Shown: in pieces, positions 1 to 8,594 of the stretch | How the letters are laid out: each line of letters opens with the position of its first letter | How positions within the stretch are numbered: position 1 is the stretch's first letter | Origin: Myceligenerans indicum | Lineage (GTDB): Bacteria; Actinomycetota; Actinomycetes; Actinomycetales; Cellulomonadaceae | DNA: 64,000 bases | Direction of reading: 5' to 3' | Assembly: GCF_016742955.1 (NCBI RefSeq) | Contig: NZ_JABBYC010000002.1 | Location: forward strand, 124,001-188,000 | Translations under genes and position numbers: made by a program | The notes under the pieces: model-generated | Told to the model about the DNA's origin: nothing | Seen by the model: only the letters and a program-made list of their open reading frames with translations | Database searches by the model: none

Positions 1-1
1 C

Positions 2-61
2 CAGGCGGTCGTCCGGTCCTCCCAGCACGACGGCGCCGCCGTCGCCGTCCCCGCCGCCTGA
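2..61 (+). CDS. C-terminal end of an upstream gene (partial)
   Basis: An open frame enters from the left edge and stops at TGA 59-61; only the last 19 residues are visible, ending in an Ala/Val-rich tail. It lies 48 bp before the isomerase gene on the same strand, so it is probably the preceding member of the sugar operon. A Gfo/Idh/MocA-type dehydrogenase would fit the operon, but the visible residues cannot prove it. Confidence 0.5.
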   Translation, partial: QAVVRSSQHDGAAVAVPAA

Positions 62-109
62 CCCAGCCGTCGTCCTGACCACAGACCAGATCAGAAAGAA
101 GCGCGAACC

Positions 110-1108
110 ATGGCACTGAAGCTCGGCGCGTACACCGCGTGTCTGCACGACCGGCCCCTCACCGAGGCCCTGGACATCCTGCAGGCCAACGGCCTGACCT
201 CCGTCGAGGTGAACACCGGCGGGTTCATCCCGTCCCCGCACTGCCCGGTCGATCTCCTCCTGTCCTCGGCCACGGCTCGCGAGGAGTACCTCGCGACCTT
301 CACCGACCGCGGCATGGAGCTGACCGGCCTCAACTGCAACGGCAACCCGCTGAACCCGCTGCCGGGCGTCGGTCCGAAGCACGCCGACGACCTGCGCCGC
401 ACCATCGTGCTCGCCGGGCTGCTCGGTGTGAAGAACGTCGTGACCATGTCCGGCACTCCTGGCTCCGACCCCGACGCGAAGTACCCGTCCTGGGTCGTCA
501 ATCCCTGGGACGGCGTGTACATGGACGTCCTGGACTACCAGTGGGGCGTAGCCGTCGAGTTCTGGAAGGAGATCGACGCCCTGGCCCGCGCCAACGACGT
601 GCGGGTCGCCATCGAGATGCACCCCCACAACGTGGTCTTCTCCCCCGTCACCCTCAAGCGGCTGGTCGACGAGACCGGTGCCACCAACCTCGGCGCCGAG
701 ATGGACCCCTCCCATCTGATGTGGCAGGGCATGGACATCGTCGCCTCGATCAAGTGGCTGGGACCCCTCGTGTTCCACGCCGCCGCCAAGGACGCGACGC
801 TGTGTCCCGGCGCCGACATCCGCGGCGTGCTGGACACGTCGTTCACCCGCGTGCCCGCCGACTCGCCCGGCAAGGTGCCCACCGGCTACGGCTTCTGGTG
901 CAACTCCTGGCCGGAGAACCCGGCCTGGAAGTTCGTCGCCGTCGGCGTCGGGCACGACGTCGCCTACTGGAGCGAGTTCCTTCAGGCCCTGGCCGACGTC
1001 GACCCCGACATGGCCGTCAACATCGAGCACGAGGACGCCGCGTACTCCCAGACGGAAGGACTCGCCCTGGCAGCCAAGAACCTGCACAGCGCCGCCGAGA
1101 GGCTCTGA
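110..1108 (+). CDS. Sugar phosphate isomerase/epimerase (xylose isomerase-like TIM barrel)
   Basis: 332 residues, the usual length for the AP_endonuc_2/xylose isomerase-like family, which isomerise or epimerise sugars and polyol derivatives in the cytosol using a divalent metal. Candidate metal and catalytic residues are present in order: the Glu and His of IEMHPHN in the middle, the Asp and His of EMDPSH, a His in VFHAAAKD and the final Glu in NIEHED. The ATG at 110 follows a purine-rich AAAGAAG stretch. The gene precedes a binding protein, permease and ATPase on the same strand, so it probably processes the sugar that system imports. The substrate cannot be read from sequence. Confidence 0.85.
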   Translation: MALKLGAYTACLHDRPLTEALDILQANGLTSVEVNTGGFIPSPHCPVDLLLSSATAREEYLATFTDRGMELTGLNCNGNPLNPLPGVGPKHADDLRRTIVLAGLLGVKNVVTMSGTPGSDPDAKYPSWVVNPWDGVYMDVLDYQWGVAVEFWKEIDALARANDVRVAIEMHPHNVVFSPVTLKRLVDETGATNLGAEMDPSHLMWQGMDIVASIKWLGPLVFHAAAKDATLCPGADIRGVLDTSFTRVPADSPGKVPTGYGFWCNSWPENPAWKFVAVGVGHDVAYWSEFLQALADVDPDMAVNIEHEDAAYSQTEGLALAAKNLHSAAERL

Positions 1109-1253
1109 CACCCGCTGTGGCCCTCCCTCACACGGGCACCGGGCCACAGTCACATCCGACGCATCCGGGGCATGAGTCCCGGACAGCAGGACATCAAGTA
1201 CCGATCAATGACGATTCAGCTGCTGTAGCGGCTCAACCAATGGAGGTGGCTGC

Positions 1254-2315
1254 GTGATGAGGTCCACGCTGCTCAACGTTTCAACGACACGCCCCAGGGC
1301 CCGGCTCCTCGCCGGTGCCTCACTGCTGGCGGCCACGATCGCGCTCGCAGGGTGCTCCGGGGGCGGCAGCGGCGGCCCGCAGGACGCAGGAACCGACGGG
1401 GCCGCGACAGGCGGCGAGGGTGTCTCGATCGTGGTGATGGGCGGCGCCACGGACGACCCGTTCTGGTCCACCGTGAAGCGCGGTGGTGAAGCCGCGGCGA
1501 AGGCGGTGGAAGCCGCCGGCGGCACGGTCACCTTCGTGGCGATGCCCAACTACGACAACTTCAACCCCGACGCGGCGAAGCTCGTCGCCAACATCGACGC
1601 GATGAAGCCGAGCGCAGCGGTCATCCCCGACTGGGCACCCGAGGCGCAGAACGACAACATCAGCGCGATCACCAGCAAGGGCATCCCGGTGTTCCTCTAC
1701 AACACCGGCATCGACCAGGTGGACGCCGTGGGCGCACAGGCCTACATCGGGTCGGACGACTACGAGTCCGGCAAGCTTGCCGGGGAGACGTTCGCCGCTC
1801 AGGGTGCGAAGCACGTCGCCTGCGTGAACACCCTGCCCGGTACCACCAATGCCGACGCCCGCTGCCGTGGCGTCAAGGAAGGGGCCGAGCCCGGCGGCGC
1901 CAAGTACACCGAGATGGCACTCCCGACCTCGCAGTTCGGCGACCCGAGCGCCGTCGCGCAGGCCATCAAGGGCGCCATCATCGAGGACCCGACGATCGAC
2001 GGGATCTTCACGCCCGGACAGGCTGACACCAACGCTGCCGCCAGCGGGATCGACCAGGCCGGACGCACCGGCGAGGTGCGCCTGGGAGGGCAGAACTTCG
2101 ACACGGAGTCGCTCAAGCGCATCCAGGACGGCTCTCAGCTGTTCGCCATCGACCAGCAAGGATTCGCCCAGGGGTACTACGGCGTGTCGGCGGCGTTCCA
2201 GTACGCGGCCTACGGCATCACCCTGCCGCAGGACCCGCTGCTGACCGGCCCCGCGCTCATCGACGCCGACAACGTCGAGGAGGCCATCAGCGGAACCGAT
2301 CTCGGCGTCCGCTAG
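1254..2315 (+). CDS. Sugar ABC transporter substrate-binding lipoprotein (RbsB-like)
   Basis: 353 residues. The N-terminus has basic residues, a hydrophobic stretch and an LAGC lipobox around residue 33, followed by a Gly/Ser linker, as expected for a lipid-anchored binding protein on the outer face of the membrane. The mature part is a type-I periplasmic binding fold (Peripla_BP_4), with typical phrases such as GGATDDPFW near the start and YIGSDDYESG in the middle. GGAGGT at 1242-1247 precedes both GTG 1254 and ATG 1257, so either could be used. The following permease and ATPase complete the importer. A hairpin just after the stop may leave this gene more strongly expressed than the membrane components. 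Confidence 0.9.
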   Translation: MMRSTLLNVSTTRPRARLLAGASLLAATIALAGCSGGGSGGPQDAGTDGAATGGEGVSIVVMGGATDDPFWSTVKRGGEAAAKAVEAAGGTVTFVAMPNYDNFNPDAAKLVANIDAMKPSAAVIPDWAPEAQNDNISAITSKGIPVFLYNTGIDQVDAVGAQAYIGSDDYESGKLAGETFAAQGAKHVACVNTLPGTTNADARCRGVKEGAEPGGAKYTEMALPTSQFGDPSAVAQAIKGAIIEDPTIDGIFTPGQADTNAAASGIDQAGRTGEVRLGGQNFDTESLKRIQDGSQLFAIDQQGFAQGYYGVSAAFQYAAYGITLPQDPLLTGPALIDADNVEEAISGTDLGVR

Positions 2316-2324
2316 CCGCACACA

Positions 2325-2354
2325 GGGACGGCGCGCCCCACGGCGCGCCGTCCC
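2325..2354 (+). terminator. Intra-operon hairpin after the binding-protein gene
   Basis: A perfect 13-bp inverted repeat (arms 2325-2337 and 2342-2354, 4-nt loop) lies between the binding-protein stop and the permease start. No T-run follows. In ABC import operons such hairpins commonly stabilise the upstream message or partly terminate transcription, giving excess binding protein; that role is inferred here. Confidence 0.7.
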
Positions 2355-2387
2355 GGACCCGCCCCGCCGACCATCAAGGAAACAACC

Positions 2388-3497
2388 ATGACCGCTCACG
2401 CCCCGCACAGTGCCCGGCGAACTCCGTCGCGCTCCGCCGCCCAGCCGGCTGCCGCGCCCGCGCCCGAGGGCCCCGCGCCCCAGGCGTCGCGACGCTCCGC
2501 CAGCAGCTTCCTGCGACGTCCCGAGACCGGGGCGCTCATGGGAACCGTCACCGTCTTCATCTTCTTCGCCATCTTCGGCGGAGCACAGTTCCTCACCACC
2601 GGCGGTGTCGCGAGCTGGCTGAACATCGCCGCCGAGCTTGCCATCATCGCCCTGCCCGTGGCCCTGCTCATGGTCGCGGGTGCCTTCGACCTCTCCGTGG
2701 GGTCGGTCGTCGCCGGCAGCTCCGTCACCCTCGCCGTGGTCTCGGGCACCTACGGCATGCCCATCATCGTGGGGATTCTCGCCGCCCTCGCCGTGGGCGC
2801 CATCACCGGGTTCGTCAACGGATTCATCGTGGTGCGCACGAGCGTGCACTCGTTCATCGTCACCCTTGCCACGCAGTTCGCCCTCGCCGGTCTCACACTC
2901 GGCCTGGCACGCGTCCTGACCGGCAGCACAAGCGTCTCGCTCTCACCCGACCCCTTCTGGAAGTCGGCCTTCGGGACACTCATCAACGGCCAGTTCGAGG
3001 TCGCGATCTTCTGGGCGATCGGCATCGCGCTCGTCGTCGCCTGGGTCCTGCAGATGACGAAGTTCGGCAACTGGATCTTCGCCACCGGCGGTGACAACCT
3101 CAGCGCGCGAGCGGCGGGAATCCCTGTCGCCAAGGTGAAGATCAGTCTGTTCGTGGCCTCAGGCCTCGGTGCGGCGCTGGTCGGGATCATCCAGACCATG
3201 CTCTACAACGGCGCACAGACCGGAACCGGCCAGTCGTTCGTCTTCAACTCCATCGTCGCGGTGGTCGTCGGTGGTGTCCTGCTGACCGGCGGGTACGGGT
3301 CCGTCATCGGCGTCATGCTCGGCTGCCTGACGTTCGCCATCGTCAACCAGGGGATCTACTACACGGGCTGGAACTCCGACTGGGCCGCGCTGATCCTCGG
3401 CATCCTGCTTCTGGCGGCGGTGCTCATGAACAACACCTTCCGGAAGCTCGCGCTGAGTTCCGGTGCCCCCAAGACCACGACACGGAAGGGCCACTGA
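2388..3497 (+). CDS. Sugar ABC transporter permease (RbsC-like, BPD_transp_2)
   Basis: 369 residues. The first ~45 residues are a Pro/Ala-rich cytoplasmic extension, followed by about eight to ten hydrophobic membrane segments. Family landmarks include the LMVAGAFDLSVGSVVAG segment near residue 95 and the ATGGDNLSARAAGI cytoplasmic loop near residue 235, which is the coupling region to the ATPase in RbsC-type permeases. The ATG at 2388 is preceded by AAGGAAAC. The stop at 3495-3497 is 1 nt from the ATPase start, so the two are likely translationally coupled. Confidence 0.9.
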   Translation: MTAHAPHSARRTPSRSAAQPAAAPAPEGPAPQASRRSASSFLRRPETGALMGTVTVFIFFAIFGGAQFLTTGGVASWLNIAAELAIIALPVALLMVAGAFDLSVGSVVAGSSVTLAVVSGTYGMPIIVGILAALAVGAITGFVNGFIVVRTSVHSFIVTLATQFALAGLTLGLARVLTGSTSVSLSPDPFWKSAFGTLINGQFEVAIFWAIGIALVVAWVLQMTKFGNWIFATGGDNLSARAAGIPVAKVKISLFVASGLGAALVGIIQTMLYNGAQTGTGQSFVFNSIVAVVVGGVLLTGGYGSVIGVMLGCLTFAIVNQGIYYTGWNSDWAALILGILLLAAVLMNNTFRKLALSSGAPKTTTRKGH

Positions 3498-3498
3498 G

Positions 3499-4296
3499 AT
3501 GTCCGTCCCGCTGCTCAAGCTCAACCACGTCTCCAAGTCCTTCGCGGGCGTCGACGCACTGTCGGACGTCTCGCTCGAGGTCAGCCCCGGCGAGGTGCTG
3601 TGCCTCCTCGGCGACAACGGCGCCGGGAAGTCGACGCTCATCAAGGTCCTCTCCGGCGTGCACAAGCCGACGAGGGGCTCCGTGGAGGTCGAGGGCAGGC
3701 CTGTCGTGTTCGACAGCCCGAAGGATGCCGGTGACCTCGGCATCGCCACCGTGCACCAGTACGGCGGCACCTTCCCCCTGATGTCCGTCGCGCGGTGCTT
3801 CTTCGTCGGGAAGGAACCCACGAGGGGCGTGTGGCCGTTCCAGTACTTCGACAAGAAGACCGCGGCCGAGATCACGGTGCGGGAGATGCAGAAGCTCGGC
3901 ATCACCCGCGTGACCGACGGCGACCGGCTGGTGGGTAGCCTCTCGGGTGGCGAGCGTCAGTCGCTCGCCATCGCCCGAGCCGTCTACTTCGGCGCGAAGG
4001 TGCTCATCCTCGACGAGCCCACGTCCGCCCTCGGCGTCAAGCAGGCCACCCACGTGCTCAGGCTGATCATGCAGGCCCGAGCACACGGCCTCGCCGTCGT
4101 CTTCGTCACCCACAACGTCACGCACGCCATGGCGGTGGGCGACCAGTTCGCGGTGCTCATCCACGGCCGGATGGCGGACGACTTCCGCAAGGGAGAGCGC
4201 ACTCGCGAACAGATCACCGACCTGATGGCGGGCGGCGAGGCGATGGCCGACCTCGAGGCCGAGCTGGCCGGACTCACCGGCTCGGGCAACTCCTGA
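3499..4296 (+). CDS. Sugar ABC transporter ATP-binding protein (single-domain, FrcA type)
   Basis: 265 residues with one nucleotide-binding domain: Walker A GDNGAGKST near residue 38, signature LSGGERQS near 149 and Walker B VLILDEPTSAL near 168. RbsA-type partners are usually tandem ~500-residue proteins, so this is the shorter FrcA-like form, which would work as a homodimer under the RbsC-like permease. An in-frame ATG lies at 3463, but the ATG at 3499 is preferred because it carries the SD-like GGAAGGG at 3484-3490 and starts directly after the permease stop. It is the last gene of the operon. Confidence 0.9.
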   Translation: MSVPLLKLNHVSKSFAGVDALSDVSLEVSPGEVLCLLGDNGAGKSTLIKVLSGVHKPTRGSVEVEGRPVVFDSPKDAGDLGIATVHQYGGTFPLMSVARCFFVGKEPTRGVWPFQYFDKKTAAEITVREMQKLGITRVTDGDRLVGSLSGGERQSLAIARAVYFGAKVLILDEPTSALGVKQATHVLRLIMQARAHGLAVVFVTHNVTHAMAVGDQFAVLIHGRMADDFRKGERTREQITDLMAGGEAMADLEAELAGLTGSGNS

Positions 4297-4342
4297 CATC
4301 GACTCACCCCTCCCGTCGCGACGACCGTGGCGACGTCGCCCT

Positions 4343-4375
4343 GCGGCCGCTTCTCACCTCGGTGGAAGCGGCCGC
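4343..4375. terminator. Bidirectional hairpin terminator between convergent genes
   Basis: A perfect 11-bp GC-rich stem (4343-4353 with 4365-4375) with an 11-nt loop lies between the end of the sugar ABC operon and the end of the convergent pentapeptide-repeat gene. There is no obvious T-run, which is common for actinobacterial terminators. Confidence 0.75.
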
Positions 4376-4388
4376 CGCGCCTTGCGTC

Positions 4389-5432
4389 CTACTCGTCGAA
4401 CCGGGACTCGAACGCGTAGCACGTGGTCACGAGCGCGTCATGATCGCGAGTCGTGGGACAGTCGAGGGCGGCGTAGAACTTCTTCTGCTCGGTGAGGGGG
4501 AAGTGTGTCTCCTCGGCCTTCTCCGCGCCGAGGCAGGTGGGCTCGTCGTCGGTGAGCATCTCACTGGCGCACGCCGCCGTTCCCGGGGCCCAGTGCGTCT
4601 GGAGCGCCTCGCTGCGGATCACCTCGAACGGGGCGTAGACGTCGCCCTCCACGGATCCCGACACCCCGACCCGCAGGGCATCCATGCGGCTGTCGTGCAC
4701 GGAGATCCTGGTCGCGGTGCCGCCTGGCTCGTCGTCGTACACGAACTGCGCGGCGCGTAGGTCGGCGTTGCCGAACTCGACGTCGAACCGCCCGCTCACC
4801 CACGCGCCCACCAGGCGCACCCCCGCGGCGCTGCTGGGCGCGAACCGGACGCCGTCGAGCCGGCTGCCGGTCAGGTCCGTCCCGTTCAGGACCGCGCCGG
4901 TCAGGTCGGCTCCGGACAGGTCGCTGCAGGTGGCCGCGTCAGCGACGACGAGACCGACCTGCGAGGCGTCGCCGCCGTCCGCCTCCTGCCCTGACCCGGA
5001 CGGCGAGTTGTGCTCCACCTCCACGTCACAGCCGAGGTCGAAGCCGCTGAGGTTGGCGCCGCGCAGGTTCATGTGGCGGAAGTCCCGGGACCCGCCGTTC
5101 GCCAGCGCGTCGCGGATGTAGGCGACGTTCGCCAGGACCTCGGCCCGTTCCGCGGCGCGCTGGTCGGCCTCCAGAGCCGCCGCCTGGCGGTCGTCCTCCA
5201 GGCCGTTCTGCCAGGTCGCGAACGCGAACCCGACCCCGACGGTGAAGATCAGCCCCATGACGAACTCGATCGCCAGCGTGGTGCGGACCTCCTGGCGGCG
5301 CTCGCGCCTGAGCTGCCGGGCCTGCTCGGCGAGGAACTCCCCCGTGACCTCGTGACGAACCGGTCCGGCGGCCCCGCGTCCGGGTCGGCTCTGTGGTTCT
5401 GGGCTGCCGGACTCGACGGGCACTTTCGACAT
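4389..5432 (-). CDS. Pentapeptide-repeat membrane protein
   Basis: 347 residues. A basic N-terminal cytoplasmic segment (about 1-45) precedes one strong hydrophobic segment at about 49-67, then a charged Ala/Glu/Asp-rich stretch likely to be helical or coiled coil. Pentapeptide repeats of the A(D/N)LxX type follow at about 120-130 (LRGANLSGFDL) and 170-215 (LSGADLTGAVLNGTDL), which should form a right-handed quadrilateral beta-helix. The C-terminal third contains several Cys residues and is not recognised. The role is unknown; such proteins are usually binding scaffolds. It converges on the sugar ABC operon and stands alone. Confidence 0.75.
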   Translation of the reverse strand: MSKVPVESGSPEPQSRPGRGAAGPVRHEVTGEFLAEQARQLRRERRQEVRTTLAIEFVMGLIFTVGVGFAFATWQNGLEDDRQAAALEADQRAAERAEVLANVAYIRDALANGGSRDFRHMNLRGANLSGFDLGCDVEVEHNSPSGSGQEADGGDASQVGLVVADAATCSDLSGADLTGAVLNGTDLTGSRLDGVRFAPSSAAGVRLVGAWVSGRFDVEFGNADLRAAQFVYDDEPGGTATRISVHDSRMDALRVGVSGSVEGDVYAPFEVIRSEALQTHWAPGTAACASEMLTDDEPTCLGAEKAEETHFPLTEQKKFYAALDCPTTRDHDALVTTCYAFESRFDE

Positions 5433-5571
5433 GCCCGGATGTTACCGATTCCAGACCCACTCGGAGGACGGGCGCCCAGACCTGACCCGCGACGCCCGGC
5501 ACGGTCGCGACCACGGCGGTTGCACCGTGTACGCGGCGGCACGCTGACACGACAGGCCCCACCGTCGCCCG

Positions 5572-6159
5572 CTAGCCCCCGGACGCGCGGGGCGCGGAGC
5601 CGATGACCGCCTGGCAGCTGCGCAGGAACGACGCCCCGATCCTCGTCGGGTCCCCGAGATATCCGGCGACCATGACTCCGTCGCGCAGCAGCATCAGGTC
5701 GTCGGCCACCGCGGCGGGCTCCGCGAGCGCCAGCGGCGAGACGAGCCGTTCGAACGCGCTCGTCCACCAGGCGCGGTGGGTGTCGACGACCCGGCGGACC
5801 GGGCTGTCGTGGTCCGGGTACTCGGCGGCGGCGTTGATGAACGGGCATCCGCGGAAGCCCGGGGCGCACGCCATGGTTCCGGTGTGCTCGGCCATCAGTC
5901 GTAGTGCCGTGTCGACGTCGCCGCCTCCGTAGGTGATGGCCGCCTCGACCCCGTCGCGCTCTGCCTGGGCCCGGAACTCCAGGTAGGCGACGATCAGGTC
6001 GTCCTTGCCCTGGAAGTGGCGGTAGAACGTCACCTTCGTGGTGGCGGCGCGCTCCACGACCTTGTCCACGCTGACCGCGCGGAGCCCCTTGGCGTAGAAC
6101 AGCTCGTTCGCCGCGTCGATCAGGCGTTCTCGTACGGACCCGTGCACGGTCGCGATCAT
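5572..6159 (-). CDS. TetR/AcrR family transcriptional regulator
   Basis: 195 residues. The N-terminal helix-turn-helix is clear: a RERLIDAANELFYAKG-type helix 1 and a recognition region ending in TTKVTFYRHFQGKDDLI at about 40-55. The C-terminal ligand domain resembles the LmrA/YxaF-like group (GCPFINAAAEY motif around residue 100). It is divergent from the HdeD-like and flavin oxidoreductase pair, and a 22-bp imperfect palindrome lies between them, so it most likely represses that pair and itself. The ligand is unknown. Confidence 0.88.
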   Translation of the reverse strand: MIATVHGSVRERLIDAANELFYAKGLRAVSVDKVVERAATTKVTFYRHFQGKDDLIVAYLEFRAQAERDGVEAAITYGGGDVDTALRLMAEHTGTMACAPGFRGCPFINAAAEYPDHDSPVRRVVDTHRAWWTSAFERLVSPLALAEPAAVADDLMLLRDGVMVAGYLGDPTRIGASFLRSCQAVIGSAPRASGG

Positions 6160-6220
6160 ACGTGGCCTCCCTTCGTCGCTTCTTGCACCCCACGGCCGTC
6201 GGTGTGTACTGTCACCTCAC

Positions 6221-6242
6221 GTAGAGTTACTAGTTAGTCTAC
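6221..6242. promoter_or_regulatory. Probable TetR operator
   Basis: A 22-bp imperfect palindrome with outer arms GTAGA/TCTAC and a central ACTAGT-like core; 9 of 11 base pairs match across the dyad. It is AT-rich against its surroundings and lies in the divergent intergenic region between the TetR gene (start 6159) and the HdeD-like gene (start 6301). This is the expected site for the adjacent TetR repressor. Confidence 0.65.
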
Positions 6243-6300
6243 CTAGATGTCAGACGCCCGGCGCCGCATCGTGCCGCCGGGTTCATCGAAGGGAAGTTCC

Positions 6301-6861
6301 ATGTCCATCACCGCGGAATCCTCCGCCGTCGAGACCACCACCTCGCTGCGGAACCTGTACATCGTCCGGTTCGGCTTCGCCATCGCCTGGGCCGCCGGGA
6401 TGTTCGCCGTCGGCTCGAGCCTCGGCGCGGCCACCGTGACGCTGCTGGTGCTGTACCCGCTGTTCGACGTGGCCGCGGCCGTCGTCGACTTCCGGTCCTC
6501 GAAGAGCTCGCGGCCGACCGTCGGCCTGTACCTCAACATGGCGCTGAGTCTGCTTGCCGCCGTGGGGCTGGGCGTGGCCGTGACGTCGGGCATCCCCGCG
6601 GTGCTGCGCGTCTGGGGTGCCTGGGCGATCACGGCCGGCATCGTGCAGCTCGTCGTCGCCGTCAGGCGCTACCGGCTGGGCGGCCAGTGGGCGATGATCC
6701 TCAGCGGCGGAATCTCCGTGCTGGCCGGGGGAAGCTTCATCGCCATGGCCGGCGGGCCGAACGCCATGCTGACCTCGGTCGCCGGATACGCGACCCTGGG
6801 AGGCATCTTCTTCCTCGTCTCCGCCCTGCGCCTGCACGGCGCCGCGAAGAAGGGGCGCTGA
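6301..6861 (+). CDS. HdeD/DUF308-like small membrane protein
   Basis: 186 residues with about six hydrophobic helices (roughly residues 24-44, 47-66, 78-98, 103-122, 133-150 and 157-176), basic residues between helices and a short basic C-tail. The pattern and length match the DUF308/HdeD acid-stress membrane protein family, though the match is by character rather than by a decisive motif. An upstream in-frame ATG at 6247 exists, but ATG 6301 follows GAAGGGAAG at a good distance and gives a normal N-terminus. It is coupled to the oxidoreductase gene 1 nt downstream and probably controlled by the divergent TetR. Confidence 0.7.
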   Translation: MSITAESSAVETTTSLRNLYIVRFGFAIAWAAGMFAVGSSLGAATVTLLVLYPLFDVAAAVVDFRSSKSSRPTVGLYLNMALSLLAAVGLGVAVTSGIPAVLRVWGAWAITAGIVQLVVAVRRYRLGGQWAMILSGGISVLAGGSFIAMAGGPNAMLTSVAGYATLGGIFFLVSALRLHGAAKKGR

Positions 6862-6862
6862 G

Positions 6863-8308
6863 ATGACCCGCAACACCTTCGACGTCGTCGTCATCGGCGC
6901 CGGCCCGGTCGGCGAGAACGTCGCCGACCGCGTCGCGCAGGGCGGCCTCACCGTGGCGATCGTGGAGCGTGAGCTCGTCGGCGGCGAGTGCTCCTACTGG
7001 GCCTGCATGCCCACCAAGGCGCTCCTGCGCGACACCGCCGCGCTGCGCGCGGTCCACAGCCTGCCCGGGGCGAGGGCCGCCGTGACCGGCGAGCCGGACG
7101 TCGCCGCCACGCTCGCCCGGCGCGACGCGTTCGCCTCGCACTGGCACGACGACGGTCAGGTGACCTGGCTGAACCAGGCCGGAATCTCCTTGTTCCGTGG
7201 CGTCGGCCGGCTCAGCGGCCCCCGTACCGTCGAGGTCACCGACACGGACGGCGACCGGATCACACTCGACGCACGACAGGCCGTCGTCGTGGCGACCGGC
7301 AGCGGCGCCCTCCTGCCGCAGATCCCCGGGCTCGCCGAGTCGGCGCCGTGGACCAGCCGGGACGCCGCGGCCGCCGCGTCGATCCCCGCACGGCTGGCGA
7401 TCATCGGGGGCGGTGTGGTGGGAGCCGAGATGGCCACCGCGTTCGCCGCCCTCGGCTCCCAGGTGACGATGGTCGCCCGTGACGGCCTGCTGCCCGCGGT
7501 GGAGCCGTTCGCGAGCGACCTCGTGGCCGAGGCGCTGAAGGCACGGGGCGTGGCGCTGCACCTGCTTACCGAGCCCGAGAGCGTCCACCGCGACGAGAGC
7601 GGGACCGTGCGGCTCGCGCTCGCGGACGGCTCGACGGTCGAGGCCGACGACGTGCTGGTGGCGACGGGGCGCACGCCCGGCACCGGCGACCTCGGGCTGG
7701 AACACGTCGGCCTCACCCCCGGCGCCTGGCTGCACGTCGACGAGTCGCTGCGGGTCGTCGGACCGGACGGCACACCGGGCGACAACGCCTGGCTGTACGC
7801 CGCCGGCGACGTCAACCGCCGCGCCCTGCTGACGCACCAGGGCAAGTACCAGGCCCGCGCCCTGGGAGACGCCATCGCCGCCCGCGCGAACGGCACCCCC
7901 GTCGACACCACCCCCTGGGGCCGGCACGCCGCGACGGCCGACGAACGGGCGGTGCCGCAGGTGATCTTCACCGATCCGGAGATCGCGTCCGTCGGCCACA
8001 CCGCCGCGTCCGCGGAAGCGGCGGGGCTGCGTATCCGCGCGGTCGAGTACGACCTCGGCGCGGTCGCCGGCGCGGCACTGCACGCGGACGGCTACACCGG
8101 CCGGGCCGGCATGGTCGTCGACGAGGACAGGAAGGTGCTCGTCGGCTTCACGATGGCCGGCCCCGACGTCGCCGAACTGCTCCACGCGGCAACGATCGCC
8201 ATCACGGCAGAGGTGCCGGTCGACCGGCTGTGGCACGCCGTTCCCGCCTACCCGACCATCAGCGAGATCTGGCTACGGCTTCTGGAGGCCTACGGCCGGG
8301 AGGACTGA
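6863..8308 (+). CDS. FAD-dependent pyridine nucleotide-disulfide oxidoreductase (class I)
   Basis: 481 residues, the length of dihydrolipoamide dehydrogenase and mercuric reductase relatives. An N-terminal FAD-binding GAGPVGE motif lies near residue 12; the redox-active disulfide is in GGECSYWACMPTKALLR (Cys-x4-Cys, around 43-48). A second nucleotide-binding motif, GGGVVGAE, lies near 181, and the FAD-contact ATG near 268 and AAGDV near 313 are present. The C-terminal segment reads AVPAYPTISE in place of the HAHPTLSE of true dihydrolipoamide dehydrogenases, so the catalytic His is not in the usual context and the substrate is probably different. It is the second gene of a TetR-controlled pair. 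Confidence 0.88.
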   Translation: MTRNTFDVVVIGAGPVGENVADRVAQGGLTVAIVERELVGGECSYWACMPTKALLRDTAALRAVHSLPGARAAVTGEPDVAATLARRDAFASHWHDDGQVTWLNQAGISLFRGVGRLSGPRTVEVTDTDGDRITLDARQAVVVATGSGALLPQIPGLAESAPWTSRDAAAAASIPARLAIIGGGVVGAEMATAFAALGSQVTMVARDGLLPAVEPFASDLVAEALKARGVALHLLTEPESVHRDESGTVRLALADGSTVEADDVLVATGRTPGTGDLGLEHVGLTPGAWLHVDESLRVVGPDGTPGDNAWLYAAGDVNRRALLTHQGKYQARALGDAIAARANGTPVDTTPWGRHAATADERAVPQVIFTDPEIASVGHTAASAEAAGLRIRAVEYDLGAVAGAALHADGYTGRAGMVVDEDRKVLVGFTMAGPDVAELLHAATIAITAEVPVDRLWHAVPAYPTISEIWLRLLEAYGRED

Positions 8309-8594
8309 GACACCACGAGGGCCCGGGCCAGGGCGCCGCGCGGGCCGGTCGCCCCAGAGGTCGAGGGGTACGACGACCGGCCCGCGCACCGGCATGCCGG
8401 ACAGCCTCATGAGGCATGGCTGAGGAGAGACCCGCGGAGATCGCCGGTTTCACCTCCCGGCTCGCCACCCGGCACAGCCGCTGACCGGATCCGGCGCATC
8501 CCGCCACTCCCACCTTGCGGCCACGACACGGCATGGGATTCTTGGTCCAGGGCCCGGATGAAGCAGAGTCCCCTCTTCCCCGTGGAGTCCCACC

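Noticed and set aside
1320-2849. 509-residue open frame on the minus strand opposite the binding protein and permease
   Set aside because: It is antisense to two well-identified genes, is extremely rich in Gly, Arg, Asp and His, and has no motif; a GC-rich shadow frame.
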